From Saprospiraceae bacterium (GTDB taxonomy: Bacteria; Bacteroidota; Bacteroidia; Chitinophagales; Saprospiraceae): a stretch of DNA of 64,000 nt. Position 1 is the stretch's first letter; the number at the start of each line of letters is the position of its first letter. Position numbers and translations under genes: made by a program. The stretch is from contig JAWKLJ010000002.1 of assembly GCA_041392805.1 (NCBI GenBank), positions 821,001 to 885,000 of the forward strand, in the 5' to 3' direction. Below the pieces are notes generated by a model. The model searched no databases. It saw nothing but the letters and a program-made list of their open reading frames with translations, and had not been told where the DNA came from. Positions 61,101 to 64,000 of this stretch are shown here, piece after piece.

Positions 61101-64000
61101 TCCCAGGAAGAAGAATTTTTAACCTTAGTATTTAAAATAGGGAAAGACGGCACCCTTTATTGGAATCAGGCATATGACAACTCGATCGGCTACGACCTTA
61201 TCATTGCAGAGGATCTATCGATATATGTAACAGGAAGAGAGATCCCGGGGGGTGCGCTTACCCTTTCTAAGCTAAACGAACTAGGAGAATTGCAATGGTC
61301 AAAAATATATTTCCTTGATGATTATCACTCGGCTAGGTCTGGGGGAGACATCTTTATCGAGCGACTAAAAAACGGACATATGGTTGTGGCGCATAGCCAA
61401 TACCTTGAAGAAAATGGCATCCAATATCCATATATTAGCGTTTTTGATCGTGAAGGAGAAGTCCTTTGGAACCGGCAAGTGTACAATGTCTTTACCAGGT
61501 ACAACGAATGGGTAACGGACTTAGAAATTTTTCCTAATGGAGATATTTTATTTGCTTCCTATCGCTTAGATCCAGTGAGTACCTTACCTTATTGGGTTAA
61601 CCTGGTCTCCTTGAATGAAGTGGGTAGTATACTTTGGGAAAGAGAAGATAGACAATTCAACTCTAACTATTTATATGACATTCGAGCGCTTTCGAATACC
61701 GAGATCGCTATTTCAGGAACAAAAGAGGGACGGGCAGTTACTCAGCTAACTAATCAAATAGGACTTCCCAATGCTTGCTCCATGGAGAGAGGTCGTTTGA
61801 TAAGTGAGGCAAAGGACCTTGCTTTAAATACCTTTACGCTTAAAAGATTAGAAGATTTTTCTTTCAATATATCTCCCTATAACACCCCTCTTTCCATTTT
61901 TCCCTTTCAAGGTCAGGTTAACAAATTTGTTTCCTGCGTCTCACCAGGCATCACCTCCTTTAATGCAGCGGTTAAGTTGCAAAACCTCTTTTTGTGTGGG
62001 GAGGAACTTCAACTAAGGGCAGAAATATGCAACACCGGAAATACCAATATTCCCGCTGATCTAAAAGTCGGATTTTACCCAGAGAACCCTTTTTTGGTTA
62101 GTACCAACCTACTGGCTCAAAGGCCCATAAATGAAGAAATATTAGCAGATAGTTGTCGATTGCTAACTTTCCGTCTCCCGCTTTCAATGCCAAATACGCC
62201 TTACCTTTATGTTTTCATTAATGATGAAGGAACAAATCAGAGCCCATTTGATCTCTTGACAAACCCTCCTAAACAACACTATGAGGAGTGCGATGTTTTT
62301 AATAACCTCGATAGCATTGCCGTAGCAGAAGGCATGCTGGTGTCTTTGGTTCCCTTGTCACTTGGAGATGATAGAAAAATATGCCCAGGAGAAAAAATCT
62401 TTCTGCAAGCAAATGGCAAATTTGAATCGTTTTTATGGGACGATGATTCAGACCAACCTAGCCGTTGGATAGATGAACCTGGTACTTATGCTTTATCAGC
62501 TACTAATGCTTGCGGCCTGGTATCCATAGATACCATCCAATTTGAAGCAATACCATCGCTTTCACCCCCCAATTTAGGAGAAGACTTCTTATTCTGTGAA
62601 GACAAGGAAGTGGAAATTAAGGCAGGCCCTCAATATGCAACCTATCGTTGGCAAGATGGAACTAAAGATTCGATTTATTATATTTCGCAAGATGGTCTTT
62701 ATTGGGTGGAAGTGACGGATGCTTGTGGTCGGGTCTACACCGATACCATCAGGGCACAATTGGAGCAATTTGTACCCATTGATTTAGGGGAGGATCAGCA
62801 AATTTGCCTTGGCGAATCACTTAACCTGAATGCGGGCCCTGGATATGCCAATTATCAATGGTACATTGATGAAAATCTCGTGTGTGAAGGGCAGGATTGC
62901 GATGAACTAATAGTGTCTCCTGGCATCTCAACTCGCTATATTGTAATTGGCACCTTACAGTCTGGTTGTACCAGCATCGACACCCTGCAAGTAATGGTTG
63001 GACAAAATTCCACGGATAGGACAACGATCCATTTATGTGAAGGAGATACAGCGCTGGTCTTTGGAGAAGCACAAACGGCAGCAGGCCTGTATACGCAGCT
63101 ATTCCAATCTATCATCGGCTGTGATAGCATGGTTCAAGTCGAGTTGCAGGTAGTACCAGCAATTGCAGCAATACCTACTGTCGAGGCTGCTTGTTTTCAG
63201 CAAAATAGCGGAACGATAAACCTCGCCATTTCAGGTGGATTACCACCTTTTACTGTTTCTTGGGAAACAAGTCAAGAGGGAACGCAACTCACCGGACTTT
63301 TTGCGGGTGATTATGCCTTTACAATTGAAGACAGTTTTGGCTGTACTTATCATGACAAAATAGTAGTGCCTGAAAAAGACCCTCTACAGGCGGATATCAA
63401 TTTTGAGGATCCACTTTGTTGGGGTGATTCAACAGGCAGGATCGTTGGCGAAGCCATTTCGGAAGGCATATTGTTTAGTTTAAATGGGAGTCCTTTTCAG
63501 TCTTCAGGCTTTTTTGGAAACCTAGGGGCCGGTGTTTATGATTTGACCATAAAGGGCCCTGATAATTGCAATGTCGTAACAGCAATTGAGCTATTTGATC
63601 CTACGCCAATTGAATTAAATCTTCCTTCTGTTTTATATTTATCAAAAGGAGATTCCCTTCCCATTATTCTCAGCGGTGAAATTGAACGAATTAGTCAAAT
63701 TTCATGGACACCTGTTGTAGGGCTGAGTTGTAGTGATTGCCTCATGCCCCTTACCTTTGCGGCAGAAGATGTCACCTATCAAATCACCATCATTGATGAA
63801 GTAGGTTGCGAAATACAGGCCTTCATAAAAGTAATCGTAGAAGAGGTCTTAAGTACAAATGCACCGGCTAGCCTTTATGGTTTGGACCCACCAAATGCCT
63901 TCAGTCCAAATAACGATGGCAAGAACGATTTGTTTGAGATAAAAGGATTAGAGCGATTCCCTCAAGCCTCTTTATTAGTAGTTGATCGCTGGGGCAAAGT
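58164..64000 (+). CDS. Giant secreted M43 pappalysin-like metalloprotease with T9SS C-terminal domain, partial at the right edge
   Basis: More than 1945 codons are open from the ATG at 58164, running off the right edge. The signal peptide (MKLLLAALFSLLLIT) is followed by an M43 metzincin catalytic domain: HEMGHYLGLRH, with H240, E241, H244 and H250, and a Met-turn FMDY near residue 308. Then come at least five Ig/PKD-like modules with a recurring WyiNGe...Cys pattern (residues about 350-820), a PQQ/propeller-like block (about 850-1200), further modules with GEDQQICLGESLNL repeats, SprB-like repeats (LSISGGLPPFTVSW style, about 1670-1790), and the start of CHU_C (NAFSPNNDGKNDLFEI). CHU_C implies type IX secretion to the cell surface. 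The visible gene ends within this domain, so only a short piece is missing. Confidence 0.88.
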   Translation, partial: MKLLLAALFSLLLITSYEVIIPSLEKSPEDIPQDTIPLPSPVDSFLSCGTSVLSQLIDAQALGNGARRDAMEEKYAEQMSDPKRAISPSAKSVYTLPVVVHIVHYNGQGNVSNAAVERGIERLNQGFANIGAYSRGSGVNTGIQFCLAKRDPVGQSTNGITSVSSPLTNLGEISFAKDSQLKSLRRWDPNCYVNIYVVNAIDGVLGYSNYPDFHGLANDGIVIRSSILTGDAADLTTLIHEMGHYLGLRHTFEGGCYNADCLRDGDMVCDTPPDKVTFYSSCSQGINSCHTDTQSGLFVDQFDLISNFMDYTLNLCRHDFTRGQKDRMEYFINEARYSLLDCPSCISLCPATPTVSIDLSIDSIIVGETITISSINEAVVRLNWYINGEQVGTNATFDYTFESEGTYELVLRGEGSTSFCPITSDTRVITVYCPPQSIDFMADLIVRPDGSFASLTALPQNVAGWEWWLDGKLYTVNIIDHFVELLPGTHVISLIGIPSSSFCPLIQPEAVTFEVDCPQKTIDAEADPDWGYVGELAVMDAYYANVDYIEWLVNGQPINNEDHLEYVFDSPGVQEIVLFGKTNLPGCADYYDTVYFEAICPFSFVDIQRPVDSIEIGKPLTLPVNTDHVTDLQWFVNGEAVAPTVDDELTYTFYEGGLQEIVAKGDATNGNCPGAADTVLIWSYCIENPVTIDMPANFVKVGQAINLTAQGNNLRNVIWYLNGEKVGEGEVLNYAFWKDGVYEITITAASDQESCATTTGRATINAYCSLFGSTYSDQITHFVDETVPFFIDIEGEWDSLQWFINGYKIAAKTMSFEHKFEQAGIYDIVADVFYKGCKLRFDGGSFQTIKDRCQYEDIEGYWEWENMGSSILFFDKNTAGEHYVMSPNRLAKLDVNQSTLWSTEVQINFLDAILDEINGGILVLGMIQDEANESITLAMKYSEMGELLWTKRLDSNLNVEISFKEIVQLPAGNFIILANSQEEEFLTLVFKIGKDGTLYWNQAYDNSIGYDLIIAEDLSIYVTGREIPGGALTLSKLNELGELQWSKIYFLDDYHSARSGGDIFIERLKNGHMVVAHSQYLEENGIQYPYISVFDREGEVLWNRQVYNVFTRYNEWVTDLEIFPNGDILFASYRLDPVSTLPYWVNLVSLNEVGSILWEREDRQFNSNYLYDIRALSNTEIAISGTKEGRAVTQLTNQIGLPNACSMERGRLISEAKDLALNTFTLKRLEDFSFNISPYNTPLSIFPFQGQVNKFVSCVSPGITSFNAAVKLQNLFLCGEELQLRAEICNTGNTNIPADLKVGFYPENPFLVSTNLLAQRPINEEILADSCRLLTFRLPLSMPNTPYLYVFINDEGTNQSPFDLLTNPPKQHYEECDVFNNLDSIAVAEGMLVSLVPLSLGDDRKICPGEKIFLQANGKFESFLWDDDSDQPSRWIDEPGTYALSATNACGLVSIDTIQFEAIPSLSPPNLGEDFLFCEDKEVEIKAGPQYATYRWQDGTKDSIYYISQDGLYWVEVTDACGRVYTDTIRAQLEQFVPIDLGEDQQICLGESLNLNAGPGYANYQWYIDENLVCEGQDCDELIVSPGISTRYIVIGTLQSGCTSIDTLQVMVGQNSTDRTTIHLCEGDTALVFGEAQTAAGLYTQLFQSIIGCDSMVQVELQVVPAIAAIPTVEAACFQQNSGTINLAISGGLPPFTVSWETSQEGTQLTGLFAGDYAFTIEDSFGCTYHDKIVVPEKDPLQADINFEDPLCWGDSTGRIVGEAISEGILFSLNGSPFQSSGFFGNLGAGVYDLTIKGPDNCNVVTAIELFDPTPIELNLPSVLYLSKGDSLPIILSGEIERISQISWTPVVGLSCSDCLMPLTFAAEDVTYQITIIDEVGCEIQAFIKVIVEEVLSTNAPASLYGLDPPNAFSPNNDGKNDLFEIKGLERFPQASLLVVDRWGK

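Noticed and set aside
1..64000. tRNA, rRNA, CRISPR or prophage genes
   Set aside because: Reading the intergenic regions showed no cloverleaf with conserved tRNA bases, no rRNA blocks, no regularly spaced repeats and no phage structural genes.

Overview
The window looks like chromosomal DNA of a Bacteroidota bacterium, most likely of the Saprospiria (Haliscomenobacter/Lewinella-like). The reasons are: Bacteroidota-type promoters (TTTG, about 19 bp, TAnnTTTG) with few Shine-Dalgarno sites; a giant secreted protein ending in a CHU_C type IX secretion sorting domain with SprB-like repeats; DUF6089 and PorT-like outer-membrane proteins; sigma/anti-sigma/adhesin modules; and a NagB-PIG-L fusion. 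No rRNA, tRNA, CRISPR array, prophage or intact transposase was seen. Two genes run off the edges: an ECF-like sigma factor on the left and a metalloprotease on the right.

Layout. 1-9 kb: partial sigma factor, secreted VPS10/BNR protein, MFS transporter, aldo/keto reductase, membrane-bound AraC regulator and an outer-membrane barrel. 9-15 kb: helical-repeat protein, Lgt-like membrane protein, SPOR-like protein, S9 peptidase and a Fic protein. 15-22.5 kb: a leftward operon (cytochrome c, anmK, SDR epimerase, GAF protein), then a prohibitin homologue and an FAH-family hydrolase. 22.7-28.5 kb: an amino-sugar operon (ROK kinase, NagB-PIG-L) behind a paired palindromic operator, an oxidoreductase and a geranylgeranyl-reductase-like flavoprotein. 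28.5-33 kb: sigma/anti-sigma/adhesin cassette, MsrBA and DUF6089. 33.4-36.3 kb: sulfate activation operon cysC-cysD-cysN. 36-44 kb: lectin-OmpA protein, Wzi/RemB-like barrel, PBP1C and a zinc-protease-like lipoprotein. 44-50 kb: Rpn-family nuclease, then a carbamoyltransferase / DUF5989 / SGNH hydrolase / SxtJ cluster and a polytopic membrane protein. 50.8-58 kb: two tandem short SSBs, a MATE pump, a cNMP-binding histidine kinase followed by a REC/thioredoxin-reductase-like fusion, and a TlpA-like protein. 58.2 kb to the right edge: the giant M43 metalloprotease.

The most unusual signal is a set of small palindromic elements of about 156-162 bp that behave like mobile MITEs. Family 1 has three copies (36279, 45018, 50393), with 17-19 bp terminal inverted repeats and 3-bp target duplications at two of them. 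Family 2 has one copy (20400), with 20-bp terminal repeats and a TTG duplication. Family 3 has one full copy (48451) with 12-bp repeats and a 7-bp duplication, and one reduced copy (4352). Families 1 and 2 have unrelated termini but share a central hairpin whose stem differs by compensatory base changes. Removing the copy at 45018 with one TGA restores an in-frame C-terminus of the Rpn gene. Removing the copy at 48451 with one TAATCAG restores a 4-base ATGA overlap between the SGNH and SxtJ genes. The copy at 36279 sits exactly on the cysN stop codon. Several copies therefore land at gene 3' ends and either keep or supply a stop codon. A stretch resembling a family-3 arm also appears in frame inside a membrane-protein gene (49681-49784).
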